A stretch of 64,000 bases of DNA from Hydrogenophaga sp. (GTDB taxonomy: Bacteria; Pseudomonadota; Gammaproteobacteria; Burkholderiales; Burkholderiaceae_C), in the NCBI RefSeq assembly GCF_030651625.1, contig NZ_JAUSCF010000026.1:1-64000 (forward strand). The letters run 5' to 3'. The notes under the pieces were generated by a model. That model saw only the letters and a program-made list of their open reading frames with translations, was not told the DNA's origin and ran no database searches. Each line of letters opens with the position of its first letter. Positions within the stretch are counted from its first letter, which is position 1. The position numbers and the translations under genes are program-made. This document shows positions 1-8,202 of this stretch, piece by piece.

Positions 1-90
1 AACCTCCATCGTGATCGAAAAAGACTCAGGAGGCGTCCATGCCATCCTCCGTGAATCTGCTCTTCTTCGTATCCGTCATTCTCCTGGTGG

Positions 91-591
91 TTGACGGACT
101 TCACTAACTTCAGACTGGTACGGCTGGCGGGGGGCAGGTCAAAAGAACAAAAGCTCTTTGTGGGTAGCTCGGGAAAGAGAATCAAATCAGTCATGACTGA
201 CATTGGACTTGAGTACGAACACATCTTCTGGATGAACACAGTTCCATTCAAGCCAATAGGCAACAAAAAATGGCCAATGGGAGTTGTCCGAAAGTGCTAC
301 CCCTTCCTTCTGGACCTTCTCGCGAACTGGCAGGGGAATGACGTGATCACCTTTGGTGTCCAGGCACTCGAATGGTTCGGTATGAGCTCGCCTGAAAACC
401 GTCGATCCATCGCACTATTTCAGAAGCGGGCTGACAAGTTCACCTCTCAGCTCCAAGTCGTGCTCAGCATCAATGGAGTGGAGAGGAGCTTCATTCTGCA
501 CCCGGTGCCGCACCCCTCAGGATTGAACAGAGCCTGGTCGTCCCAGTTCGACCACTTGCTGAAGGCGCGCTTGCAGCGCACTCACGCCTGA
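91..591 (+). CDS. uracil-DNA-glycosylase-superfamily protein, possibly 5'-truncated
   Basis: The 166-residue product resembles the uracil-DNA glycosylase superfamily. A segment reading FVGSSGK near residues 24-30 matches the stretch after the first active-site loop, and HPVPHPSG at about 137-144 matches the HPSP-type DNA-intercalation loop. The expected first catalytic loop (GEAPG type) should lie just upstream and is not in this frame. The only start available is TTG at 91, because an in-frame stop lies at 52-54, so the gene may be frameshifted or truncated, or a divergent member. Family activity would be base excision from DNA. It sits left of the transposition module; whether it belongs to that element is unknown. 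The superfamily match is fairly good, integrity is doubtful. Confidence 0.5.
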   Translation: MTDFTNFRLVRLAGGRSKEQKLFVGSSGKRIKSVMTDIGLEYEHIFWMNTVPFKPIGNKKWPMGVVRKCYPFLLDLLANWQGNDVITFGVQALEWFGMSSPENRRSIALFQKRADKFTSQLQVVLSINGVERSFILHPVPHPSGLNRAWSSQFDHLLKARLQRTHA

Positions 592-608
592 ACGGGTACT
601 GAACAGCA

Positions 609-1061
609 TCAAGAACGACTGGGCTGCGGCAGTTGAAAGCTGGTAGAGCCAGCGCACTCCTGGAGAGCGCCATAAATCGCCCAAGCCCTGTCCACCACAA
701 CTCGATCACTTGGCGACTCGCCCGTTAGCGAGCTTTGTCGCTTTGCCTCGCTGAATGAGAACGCGAGGAGGTCCACATTGACCTCCGGATTCGCTGCTCT
801 TTTGCCGGTCAGTATGTACAGAACATCGGCGCCCAAACCATCCAGCGCAATCAAGACCTCTGCGCGCGGAAGATGCTTCCCCGCCTCATAGAGCGTTGCG
901 CTTGTCCTTGAAATTCCAAGCTTCTCCGCGAGCTCGGTTTGTGTGAAGCCCATGCGAACACGCTCCTCTTGCAGTCGACTGCTGACCGTGCACTCAGTGC
1001 CAGCTGCCTTGGAAGCGGACGCCCTGTCAACGCACGATGCGAGCTCAATTTCATTTCGCAT
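609..1061 (-). CDS. XRE-family HTH repressor
   Basis: This 150-residue protein has a helix-turn-helix at about residues 33-75 (GFTQTELAEKLGISRTS), followed by a DVLYILTGKR stretch common in phage-type repressors, and a less conserved tail. It is transcribed away from the small DNA-binding gene at 1301, leaving a 240-bp AT-rich space with promoters for both. That is the classic arrangement of a phage repressor facing an early control gene. A good sigma-70 promoter for it lies at 1081-1109. Probable role: repressor of the divergent promoter and perhaps of the transposition genes beyond. The role is inferred; the HTH is clear. Confidence 0.75.
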   Translation of the reverse strand: MRNEIELASCVDRASASKAAGTECTVSSRLQEERVRMGFTQTELAEKLGISRTSATLYEAGKHLPRAEVLIALDGLGADVLYILTGKRAANPEVNVDLLAFSFSEAKRQSSLTGESPSDRVVVDRAWAIYGALQECAGSTSFQLPQPSRS

Positions 1062-1080
1062 GGATACCCTACTGCAAAGT

Positions 1081-1109
1081 TAATTAAGCTAAATATACCG
1101 CACTTTCAA
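1081..1109 (-). promoter_or_regulatory. sigma-70 promoter of the XRE repressor gene
   Basis: On the minus strand a TTGAAA -35 box (1104-1109) and a TAATTA -10 box (1081-1086) are separated by 17 bp, about 20 bp upstream of the repressor start. The octamer GCTAAATA at 1088-1095 lies inside it and recurs at 1261-1268 beside the opposite promoter, so both may share an operator motif. Confidence 0.5.
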
Positions 1110-1128
1110 GGACAATAACATCCGAACA

Positions 1129-1152
1129 TCTTGATTCCAGTTCGCATCAAGA
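1129..1152. repeat. inverted repeat in divergent control region
   Basis: TCTTGAT (1129-1135) and ATCAAGA (1146-1152) form a perfect 7-bp inverted repeat with a 10-bp spacer between the divergent repressor and Ner-like genes. A candidate operator; no binding protein is shown. Confidence 0.35.
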
Positions 1153-1272
1153 CTGCTTTGCGAGCTGAATTACGGACATGTCGCTCTTCTGAAGTCGGTT
1201 TTGAGCACGAAAGTGCCCAAATTAGCTGATACAAGCAGTTTTCTGCCTGTTGGCAAAAATGCTAAATAAAAA

Positions 1273-1314
1273 TTGCATGTTTGAACAAATTAAGTAAGAT
1301 TTGCATGTGCAAAT
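1273..1314 (+). promoter_or_regulatory. promoter and palindromic operator of the Ner-like gene
   Basis: A TTGCAT -35 (1273-1278) and TAAGAT -10 (1295-1300) are spaced 16 bp. Directly overlapping the -10 and the start codon is ATTTGCATGTGCAAAT (1299-1314), 7-bp inverted arms around a TG centre. TTGCATGT also occurs at the -35 box (1273-1280). A repressor bound here would cover both promoter and start codon. The sequence is seen; the function is inferred. Confidence 0.5.
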
Positions 1315-1537
1315 CCATCCCAACACGCTCCAGCGGAAACGAGATGAGTTTTTTCTCAGGGGGATGAGCATCGCCGACTGGGCGCGAATGCACCAGTTTC
1401 GACAGGACTTGGTGTACGCCGTATTGAGCGGCCGTTCGAAGTGCACGCGCGGCGAGTCACACAGGATCGCCATAAAGCTGGGGCTCAAGCCTGAAACACC
1501 CAGCACCTCATCACATTTGAAGGAGGAGAACATCTAG
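1301..1537 (+). CDS. small Ner/gp16-like DNA-binding protein
   Basis: The product is about 78 residues, with a central segment (SIADWARMHQFRQDLVYAVLSG) resembling the helix-turn-helix of small regulators found in the early regions of Mu-like Burkholderia phages (BcepMu gp16 type), which sit upstream of Mu-type transposase genes. Here it lies upstream of tnsA. The start is uncertain: TTG 1301 and GTG 1307 are possible and no clear ribosome site is visible. A 16-bp palindrome overlaps the start. It probably represses its own promoter or antagonises the divergent XRE repressor. The family resemblance is from memory; the regulatory role is inferred. Confidence 0.6.
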   Translation: MHVQIHPNTLQRKRDEFFLRGMSIADWARMHQFRQDLVYAVLSGRSKCTRGESHRIAIKLGLKPETPSTSSHLKEENI

Positions 1538-1646
1538 CCCAAAAAGACAAACGCCACCCACCCTTTCGAGTGACTGGCGCTGCCGGTACCGTTGAGACGA
1601 CACCTAGGTTTGGTCCCTTAGGCAAAGTATCTCTCCGGTCGGTGGC

Positions 1647-1675
1647 GACGTCAAGTCGCGCCTTGCTGCTTTTTT
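1647..1675 (+). terminator. possible weak terminator before tnsA
   Basis: GCGAC (1645-1649) and GTCGC (1655-1659) form a short stem with a five-base loop, followed after ten bases by a run of six T (1670-1675). The T run is further from the stem than in a standard intrinsic terminator. The rest of the 172 bp between the Ner-like gene and tnsA holds a 10-bp direct repeat (CCCACCCTTT at 1557 and 1687). Confidence 0.25.
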
Positions 1676-1709
1676 AAGTAGCTCGGCCCACCCTTTTCTG
1701 GAGAGAAAC

Positions 1710-2366
1710 ATGACACGAAAAGTCGTCACCCGCTCGCCCAAGCGCGAAGTGGGTGTTGTAAACGCCGCCTGGCTTCTGGATCACGAAGTCGAACACGAAT
1801 CGCATCTAGAGAGGCGATTCATCATGGTGGCCCTCAGCTGCCCCCTGGTCGTTGACATCATCCACCAACCCCTTGTGGTCTGGCTGGGGCCTGACCAAAC
1901 ACACAGATACACACCCGATTTCTTGGTGACCTTTGCCTCGGGCGAACAAGTCGTGATCGAGGTCAAGCCGGATGTGTTCCTCAAGAAGCATCGGGCCCGC
2001 CTTGATGCGGCCAGAACCAGCCTTGCAGGCTTCGGCTACAGCTTCCTGATCGTCACCGACAAGCACATCGATGCAGATGGGCTTGGCGCGAGAGCAATGC
2101 TTCTGATGCGGTACGGCAGGCTTCTGATCGGCGAAGCAGAGCGCATCAAGTGCAAACAAATCCTTGAAGAGCGGTTTTCTGGTTCAGCCACCGTCAAAGA
2201 CCTGATCGCACAGGGTATCCCCGAAGAAGTGATCTGGAACCTGGTCGCGACGCATGTGCTGCGGATACCAGCCGGACTGAGCATTTCGGACGCGGAAACC
2301 GTCTCCCTCAACCTTACCAAGGAGGAATCTCATGATTTCTTTTGCACGTGGCTTGGTCTTGCGTAA
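1710..2366 (+). CDS. tnsA: TnsA-like transposon endonuclease
   Basis: This 218-residue protein is a PD-(D/E)XK endonuclease of the TnsA type, which nicks the 5' strands at transposon ends so that TnsB/TnsA excise the element by double-strand cutting. The active site is visible: acidic residues at E30/E34 (ESHLERRF), D70 in YTPDF, and E84 with K86 in IEVKP. The C-terminal region (about 140-218) corresponds to the TnsA helical domain that contacts TnsC. ATG 1710 has a GGAGAG ribosome site five bases upstream. The last 35 bp overlap tnsB, indicating translational coupling. Presence of tnsA implies cut-and-paste rather than copy-in movement. Confidence 0.9.
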   Translation: MTRKVVTRSPKREVGVVNAAWLLDHEVEHESHLERRFIMVALSCPLVVDIIHQPLVVWLGPDQTHRYTPDFLVTFASGEQVVIEVKPDVFLKKHRARLDAARTSLAGFGYSFLIVTDKHIDADGLGARAMLLMRYGRLLIGEAERIKCKQILEERFSGSATVKDLIAQGIPEEVIWNLVATHVLRIPAGLSISDAETVSLNLTKEESHDFFCTWLGLA

Positions 2367-4329
2367 GGGCCTGAGGACGCTGGAGTTCGAAAGGGATCTG
2401 GGTGAAGGAAAGGTCCAGTTCAAGTACCTGGATACCTTCGAGGTCAACACCTTTCAAGTTTCCAAAATCTATAGGGAGATCCTCAGCAGAGATATCACCG
2501 TGGTCCAGGAGATCCACTCACCATCGCGACCACCGCTTGATGAACCTCTTGTCCTGAAGTTGCCCAGTGTGCTGAGCCCCCAACAGGAGGCACTGATAGC
2601 TTTCAGGATGGATTACATCAGGGCGGCGATGCGTGACGGCGCCTCCCCAGGTAGCGCCAGCCAGTTGAAAGAAGTGATCTCTCGGGTTGAGAACAAGAGC
2701 AATGGCCTGGATGACAAGGAGTGCAAGTTGTACAGCAACTTCAAGGTCCCATCGCCATGGACGCTGTTGAACTGGATCAAGCGATATCAGCTATCCGGAA
2801 GCAATGCATTCGTACTTTGCGACATGCGAGCGATCGCCCAAAAGCCAAAGCGAATCCACCACCTGGTGGAAGTAATCGTTGAGCAGATGATCGTCAAGCA
2901 CTACCTGCAACTGCGTGGAAAGTCGATCAAGGCCACCCACGAAAAGGTATGCGAGGAGATCCGGTTGATCAACCGGCGGGACGGTCTTGAGCTCCCAGCA
3001 CCGGGAGAAAAGACTGTGAGCCGACGTGTTCATGACATTCCGGAATACGTCCGATATACGAAGCGCTTAGGTCCAGAGCTTGCGAAACAGAAATTTCGCT
3101 ACAGCATGAAGGGGGACCAGAGCACGCGAATCCTCGAACGCGTCGAGATCGACCACACGCTGCTGGACATCTGGGTGCTTGACCCCCGCACTGGTGTGCC
3201 CCTGGGCCGGCCTTGGATCACCGTGATCATGGACAGGCTCTCGGGGTATGCGCTCGGGGTCTACATATCCTTTTATGGCCCCTCAAGCGGGACGGTCTCG
3301 AAGGCCATCCGATGCTCCATTCTCCCGAAGAACGATCTGGTCGCAGAAATTCCAGAGATCGATGTCCATTGGAGCGCGATGGGCGTGCCAGAGACCTTCG
3401 TGGTCGACAACGGGTTGGAATTCCACGCCCGCGTGTTCCGCCGCATCGGCTGGCACCTTCGCGCCGACATCATCTACAACCCCGTTCGCCAGCCTTGGCT
3501 GAAGGCATCGATCGAGCGGGTGATGATGGAGTTCAACCGGATTCTGCCGAACGTCGGCAAGGTGTTTGCGCCGGTGAAAAACGCTGTGGTGCTGAGTCCT
3601 GCGAAATCAGCAGCCATCCTGTTTGACGATCTGTGCATCTGTCTGTTGATCTGGGCGGCCAAAGTACACCCCTATCACATCCATCCCAAAACACTGGTTC
3701 GCCCGGGAGACCTTTGGGAAGAAGGACGGCAGTCGGCTCCGCCCGCGATGCTGCCCACAGACCTATCCCAGCTCGAGCTTGCTGCCGGCATCGCAGATGA
3801 GCGAACGGTTGGGGGAGACGGGGTCTTTTTCAAGTACATGCGCTACAACTCCCTGGAGCTTCAGGACTACCGTAGGCAGTACGGAATCAAGTTCAGAACC
3901 GAGATTCGGTTCGACCCTGACAACCTGGGTTGCATGCATGTGAATCTGCCCAAAGCAGATAAGTGGATTCAAGTTCCCCTGCAGCGCCCGTGCTTTGACT
4001 ACGGCAATGGCTTGTCCTTGCTCCAGCACGAACTGATCCGCAGCGAAGCCGGTAAACGCCTCACTCGCAACAACGCCGAAGAAGTCCTCTATATCGCCAA
4101 GCGCGAGCTCGACGACCGGTGGCACGAAGCGATCAATCGAGGACTGAAGGTCCGCAAAGACTCCGACCTCATTCGGGCACAGGGACTGACCTCAGCAAAC
4201 CTCTTCAAGCCCAGTACCCCGCAAATATTTGTGCCACAGCCAGTGCCAGAGCCAAGCTTTGCCATGGTGGAGGCGTTACCCAAGGTGATGCCGTTTAAAG
4301 CCTACAACCTTTCGGACTACGAAGAATGA
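2332..4329 (+). CDS. tnsB: TnsB-like DDE transposase
   Basis: A 665-residue transposase of the TnsB/TniA/MuA family that binds the transposon ends and joins the 3' ends to target DNA. The rve catalytic core carries D274 (EIDHT), D359 (VVDNG) and E395 (KASIERVM); the D-35-E spacing is standard. The region before residue 250 contains the end-binding helix-turn-helix domains, and the C-terminus (after about 500) is the beta-barrel and TnsC-contact tail. ATG 2332 follows AAGGAGG at ideal spacing inside the end of tnsA. Length and motifs look complete, so the enzyme is probably functional. Confidence 0.93.
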   Translation: MISFARGLVLRKGLRTLEFERDLGEGKVQFKYLDTFEVNTFQVSKIYREILSRDITVVQEIHSPSRPPLDEPLVLKLPSVLSPQQEALIAFRMDYIRAAMRDGASPGSASQLKEVISRVENKSNGLDDKECKLYSNFKVPSPWTLLNWIKRYQLSGSNAFVLCDMRAIAQKPKRIHHLVEVIVEQMIVKHYLQLRGKSIKATHEKVCEEIRLINRRDGLELPAPGEKTVSRRVHDIPEYVRYTKRLGPELAKQKFRYSMKGDQSTRILERVEIDHTLLDIWVLDPRTGVPLGRPWITVIMDRLSGYALGVYISFYGPSSGTVSKAIRCSILPKNDLVAEIPEIDVHWSAMGVPETFVVDNGLEFHARVFRRIGWHLRADIIYNPVRQPWLKASIERVMMEFNRILPNVGKVFAPVKNAVVLSPAKSAAILFDDLCICLLIWAAKVHPYHIHPKTLVRPGDLWEEGRQSAPPAMLPTDLSQLELAAGIADERTVGGDGVFFKYMRYNSLELQDYRRQYGIKFRTEIRFDPDNLGCMHVNLPKADKWIQVPLQRPCFDYGNGLSLLQHELIRSEAGKRLTRNNAEEVLYIAKRELDDRWHEAINRGLKVRKDSDLIRAQGLTSANLFKPSTPQIFVPQPVPEPSFAMVEALPKVMPFKAYNLSDYEE

Positions 4330-5240
4330 ACAACGTCATCGAAAACGAAGCACCGCCGCTGCGCTCACCAGCGGCCTTACGCGCTGGAAATCAAGTCTTG
4401 AAGGTCGTTGTCGAACACACGGAATTCAGACGTGTGCTCGAAAGCTGTATCAGGCTGATCGACGACATGCGGCATATGAAAGTACCCAGTGGGATCCTCA
4501 TTCAGGCGGAAGCCGGCATGGGCAAGAGCCTGTTGCTGCAGATGATCAAATCTCACCTGGCTCGAACGGCTGGCATGTCGCGAGCTGATTCGGTGCTGGA
4601 GATCAGGCTGGACAGTGCGGTCGATACGCACAAGCTCTCAGCTGCGGCCACGTTGGTGCTGGGCTACCCTGCACTTCCGAGTCGCCCGAACCTGGAAAAC
4701 ATGAATTTCATGGTGGACCGGGGAATGGAGCGCATACGACCGCTGGCCTTGCTGCTCGATGAGATGCAACACATTTGTGAGGGCAACCGAGACATCACAG
4801 CGCGCGCTGTGACGGATTGGCTCAAGGTTCGCATGGATCGGTTCAGCTTTCCGATCATTGGCGCGGGCACGCTGGCGCTGGACCGGCTGAACACCATCAA
4901 CCCCCAATTCGTGAGCAGGGCCAGCGCCTCGTTTGTGCTCAAACCGTTCGAATTTGGAGACGCATGGCGTCAGCTGCTCGGGGGTTTTGATCAACAGGTG
5001 ACGGAGGTCAGTCTTCACATCATCAACGGGGCACTAGCCAAACCGATTCACACAGCAACCAAGGGGAACCTACGCTCGCTGAAGAAGCTACTGATGTACG
5101 CCTGCATGCAAGCAGCAGAGCGCGGAGCTACCTTGGTCTCACGGGACGACTTCATCGAGGCATTCCAGGAGGCCAATGGAACGACACCCGACAGGGTGAA
5201 CCCGTTTGTTCAACCTGTTGGAGCGCGGCAGTCATCATGA
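4326..5240 (+). CDS. tnsC: TnsC-like AAA+ ATPase
   Basis: A 304-residue AAA+ ATPase of the TnsC/TniB family, which polymerises on target DNA and links the target selector to the transposase. Walker A is AEAGMGKS at 61-68 and Walker B LLLDEMQH with D145/E146. The start overlaps the tnsB stop (ATGA), and its own stop overlaps the next start in the same way, so translation is coupled. The length is nearer TniB than E. coli TnsC (about 555), lacking long N- and C-terminal extensions. Both nucleotide motifs are intact. Confidence 0.92.
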   Translation: MNNVIENEAPPLRSPAALRAGNQVLKVVVEHTEFRRVLESCIRLIDDMRHMKVPSGILIQAEAGMGKSLLLQMIKSHLARTAGMSRADSVLEIRLDSAVDTHKLSAAATLVLGYPALPSRPNLENMNFMVDRGMERIRPLALLLDEMQHICEGNRDITARAVTDWLKVRMDRFSFPIIGAGTLALDRLNTINPQFVSRASASFVLKPFEFGDAWRQLLGGFDQQVTEVSLHIINGALAKPIHTATKGNLRSLKKLLMYACMQAAERGATLVSRDDFIEAFQEANGTTPDRVNPFVQPVGARQSS

Positions 5241-6214
5241 GCACCTACACACAGTCCGTACCTATTGAGCCACGCCTGTGGGTCGCTCCCAAGCCTTACA
5301 TGGACGAAAGTCCTGCATCCTGGGTTCAGAGGGTCAGCGGGGAGCATCAGTACTCATTGCCGCAGCTGAGCGAGATAACAGGCATCAGGCCGGTCAGAAG
5401 CGATTGGGATGCACATGTTCCCAACGATCAATGGTCCCGGCTGCTACGCATCTCCTCCCAGGCAGAGCATGCCTGCGGGGAGGGTCGGTTCGCCATGAAC
5501 ACCATCCGAGCCAGGCCTGCCAACCTACGACATCTCATGTATTCCGCCTACAGACCGAAGTACCGATGGTGTAGTGCCTGCTTTTCCTACGACGAAATCC
5601 CTTACCTGCGGTGGGAGTGGCGCCTGCTGGGTGTGACCCACTGCCGAGTACACGGCCATAGGCTCAAGGAATTCTGCCGATGGTGCAACCACCCTTTAAC
5701 GGTACACCGAGCGCTGCTCGTCTCAAGCGGTGCGAGCATGGGCAACGCGCGATTGTCAGATTGTGGTACCTGCGGCATGCCGCTCGTTGACGAGGAAGAT
5801 GAGGTCGAGACAAAGGCGGAAAGGGAAGCTCGCGAAGACGCAGCGCTGGCCATTGTGGTCAAACAACTTGTAGATCGCATGCGGCATGCGTACTGGCATG
5901 ACGATGACCAAATGAAGTTCGAGTTTCCTGAGATCGAAAAGGACAAAGAACGCCGAAAACCTGTCTGGATTGATCTCCGCATCAACCGGTTGCCAACGTT
6001 CACCAGAGAACTACTGCCCGACAGCAAGTGGTTGAGCAAATGCGAAGTAGGAGGCAATGGCACGGACAAGCAAGCGCGATGGACTGACGGCTTGCGACCT
6101 ACAGATCGTGCGAGATTGGCGCAGGCGCTGCTTCTCATCCGCAAGGAAAAAAAGGCTATGCGTGCGGAGGACTTGCAAGCGGAAGACCGCCATAACGGAT
6201 GTGGAGAGCGGTGA
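5237..6214 (+). CDS. tniQ: TniQ-family target selector 1
   Basis: A 325-residue TniQ/TnsD-family protein. The N-terminus carries the family signature (PYMDESPASWVQRV, about residues 21-34). A zinc-finger segment with C112 and C115, then C-x-x-H and C-x-x-C pairs, spans about 112-160. TniQ proteins recruit TnsC to the target, either by binding a chromosomal attachment site or by contacting another targeting factor. After about 200 the sequence is charged and not conserved enough for me to assign. It overlaps tnsC by ATGA and is followed by a second, different TniQ. Function is by family; the target site is unknown. Confidence 0.87.
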   Translation: MSTYTQSVPIEPRLWVAPKPYMDESPASWVQRVSGEHQYSLPQLSEITGIRPVRSDWDAHVPNDQWSRLLRISSQAEHACGEGRFAMNTIRARPANLRHLMYSAYRPKYRWCSACFSYDEIPYLRWEWRLLGVTHCRVHGHRLKEFCRWCNHPLTVHRALLVSSGASMGNARLSDCGTCGMPLVDEEDEVETKAEREAREDAALAIVVKQLVDRMRHAYWHDDDQMKFEFPEIEKDKERRKPVWIDLRINRLPTFTRELLPDSKWLSKCEVGGNGTDKQARWTDGLRPTDRARLAQALLLIRKEKKAMRAEDLQAEDRHNGCGER

Positions 6215-7308
6215 TGACGTTAGGTGGCACGGGTTGGGGAGCTGGCGTGGCGCCACCCCATTCAGTACCTGGTCAACCGGTGATGGGTTCAGCGCATTTC
6301 GCGGGACCGCAGGAATACGTCTTCCCAGTCCAAGACACCGTGCGGCCAGGAGAATCTGGCCAAGGGTACGCGCTACGCTTGTCAGCTGAGAACCACCTCA
6401 ACGGGCTTCCTCAGCTGAAAATCTGGCTCGGAAAAAGCCGGTTCGCTACGCTGGACGCAGTGGACAGCCCTTTGCTGCATCGCTGGTTTGGTGCCGATCA
6501 GAGCTCGCTCGACCATGCTCTTGGCTGGATCCATACTGGGCGGAATAGCGAGGGGTATGTCTATGCTGGACATTCCCTGGGGCGCAGCTATTTTCTGAAT
6601 CGCAGCTATCCAAGGGTATGCATCCGATGTCTGCAAACTGAGGCCCACTGCAAGGCGGCCTGGGATCTTTCGTTGGCAGTTGTCTGCTCGGAGCATCGTG
6701 AGGTTCTCACCGATTTGTGCCTCCACTGCAACCGTCCCATCTCGTGGCACCGCCCAACACCCAGCACATGCAGCTGCCATCGTGATCTATCGCTCAGCGA
6801 AGGGACCGCGGCGAGTCCACTTGAGCTTCAATTCTCCGCATGGATGAATCACCAGATCGAGCGGATCACCCTGGTGCATGGTGGGATCGAATGGATGGCG
6901 CCCGAAACCAATGAAGCGCCGAGGGAAGTCACACCACTCATGAGACTTGTCTGGCCCCTCAGTTTGAATGGGGGATTGTGTGTGACCTATGCACTTGCAA
7001 CTGCAGCTGGGTATGACGATACGAGCAACGCCGATGAACCCAGAGCTCGAACATCTTTGAAAAAGGCTCAGAAGATTTTGAGGATCGCGGATCATTTCGC
7101 GCACAAGATCCAGCGACAGCACGAGATGCACTTGCGAGTGCGGCGCCCTAGCGTGGTGGTACAGCTTCTCGCGGACTGCATGACCAGCAGAGCGCCAACA
7201 GCCGATCGAAACCTTGCCCAGTCTTTGCTCAGAAACATACTTCAGATCAAGAGCAAAGCCAGATGGTCGGGGGCCAACCCGCAGTTGTCGCAAATGCCGT
7301 TGTTTTAG
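6214..7308 (+). CDS. tniQ: TniQ-family target selector 2
   Basis: A second TniQ-like protein of 364 residues. The best start is ATG 6214, which overlaps the preceding stop (TGATG) and has GGAG seven bases upstream; ATG 6199 is possible but lacks a ribosome site. A PGESGQGYALRLSAENH segment near residue 45 matches the TniQ N-terminal signature, and C136/C139 followed by a Cys-x-x-His and Cys-x-x-Cys pair match the zinc finger. It differs widely from TniQ 1, so the pair is not a recent duplication. In Tn6022-like elements the last two tni genes are similarly paired. Each may serve a different target or step; this is inference. Confidence 0.82.
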   Translation: MTLGGTGWGAGVAPPHSVPGQPVMGSAHFAGPQEYVFPVQDTVRPGESGQGYALRLSAENHLNGLPQLKIWLGKSRFATLDAVDSPLLHRWFGADQSSLDHALGWIHTGRNSEGYVYAGHSLGRSYFLNRSYPRVCIRCLQTEAHCKAAWDLSLAVVCSEHREVLTDLCLHCNRPISWHRPTPSTCSCHRDLSLSEGTAASPLELQFSAWMNHQIERITLVHGGIEWMAPETNEAPREVTPLMRLVWPLSLNGGLCVTYALATAAGYDDTSNADEPRARTSLKKAQKILRIADHFAHKIQRQHEMHLRVRRPSVVVQLLADCMTSRAPTADRNLAQSLLRNILQIKSKARWSGANPQLSQMPLF

Positions 7309-7329
7309 ATTTTAAGAAGACTATGAAAT

Positions 7330-8187
7330 CTATGATGGTATTTCGCCAACCGGAAAGAAACCGCCTTGATCGTCATCTCGCAAGCTGATGTATTCCAGGC
7401 GCCACTGATCCACGCGGCGCAGATTAGCCAGCGTCAGGTGCGTGTCTGCCACGGCTTCGCAAGCGTCGAGCGCGATCTCCGTGGCAACGTCGGGCTTGCC
7501 GTAGGTCTTCTCGAACAGCTCGCGCAGCTGCCCGGCGACCCGCTCAGCCGACAGCCTCGCGTTGGTGCCGCCCTCGGTTGCGTCGTACACAACGGACATT
7601 GACAGGGCGTATGGCTCCCCCTCGACGGCTTCTGCACCCCTCTGCTCACCCAAATCGAAGAACAGCCCGACCAGGTACTTCGCGTCGGGCTCCAGAATCT
7701 TGGCGATCAGCTGCTCGACGGTGCGCTTGCCAGAGAGCTTGCGCAGACGCTCCTCGAAAGCATTGGGGAAGGCCGGTCGGCCGTATCGCGCGGCAAGCCA
7801 CTGCTTCAGGGCACGCTTCGCGTCAACCGGCAGCGCGAGGCTGTTGTCTTTGACTGCGCGCTCGGCGAAGTCACCTTTCGGTACGCTGCGGCGATCCCCA
7901 TGCCGGAGCTCAAGAATCAACGGCGCAGCGTCGGCGCCCTCGTAGGCGAGGTGGAGTCGTCGCGGGTTCTTGGCGTAGGAGAGCTGCGGGTCAGGCTTGG
8001 GGTCCTTGACAACCAACTCGGCGACGATGACCTCGACGCAGTGCTCGCTTACATGCGGCAAGTCGCAGTCATGGGTGATGACGATTGCGCGGTGTCCTTG
8101 GTCGGTCGCGCCGACCAAACCCAATGCAGCAGCGGCCTCGTAAGTTAGAAGATCACCCTGTCGCCAGTCCGTATCGCGCGCCAGCAT
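7330..8187 (-). CDS. hypothetical protein with ITHDCDL motif
   Basis: I do not assign a function to this 285-residue protein. The most distinctive feature is VITHDCDLP at about residues 36-44, a His-Asp-Cys-Asp cluster on a predicted strand, seen in poorly characterised proteins of defence neighbourhoods. No signal peptide or membrane segment is visible. It is the last gene of a three-gene minus-strand operon, 15 bp behind the HTH gene, and ends 21 bp from the end of the second tniQ gene, tail to tail. Codon use is GC-rich, unlike the adjacent transposition genes. It could be an effector or nuclease-like member of the module. Confidence 0.6.
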   Translation of the reverse strand: MLARDTDWRQGDLLTYEAAAALGLVGATDQGHRAIVITHDCDLPHVSEHCVEVIVAELVVKDPKPDPQLSYAKNPRRLHLAYEGADAAPLILELRHGDRRSVPKGDFAERAVKDNSLALPVDAKRALKQWLAARYGRPAFPNAFEERLRKLSGKRTVEQLIAKILEPDAKYLVGLFFDLGEQRGAEAVEGEPYALSMSVVYDATEGGTNARLSAERVAGQLRELFEKTYGKPDVATEIALDACEAVADTHLTLANLRRVDQWRLEYISLRDDDQGGFFPVGEIPS

Positions 8188-8202
8188 CCATCGCCCCCCG
8201 AC

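Noticed and set aside
1160..1300. Left transposon terminus starting TGT
   Set aside because: Several TGT trinucleotides occur (for example 1178 and 1249), but none has a matching inverted end or a 5-bp duplication near 22600-22900.
2332..2366. Programmed frameshift joining tnsA and tnsB
   Set aside because: tnsB has its own ideal ribosome site and start within the overlap, so coupling explains the arrangement; no slippery sequence was seen.
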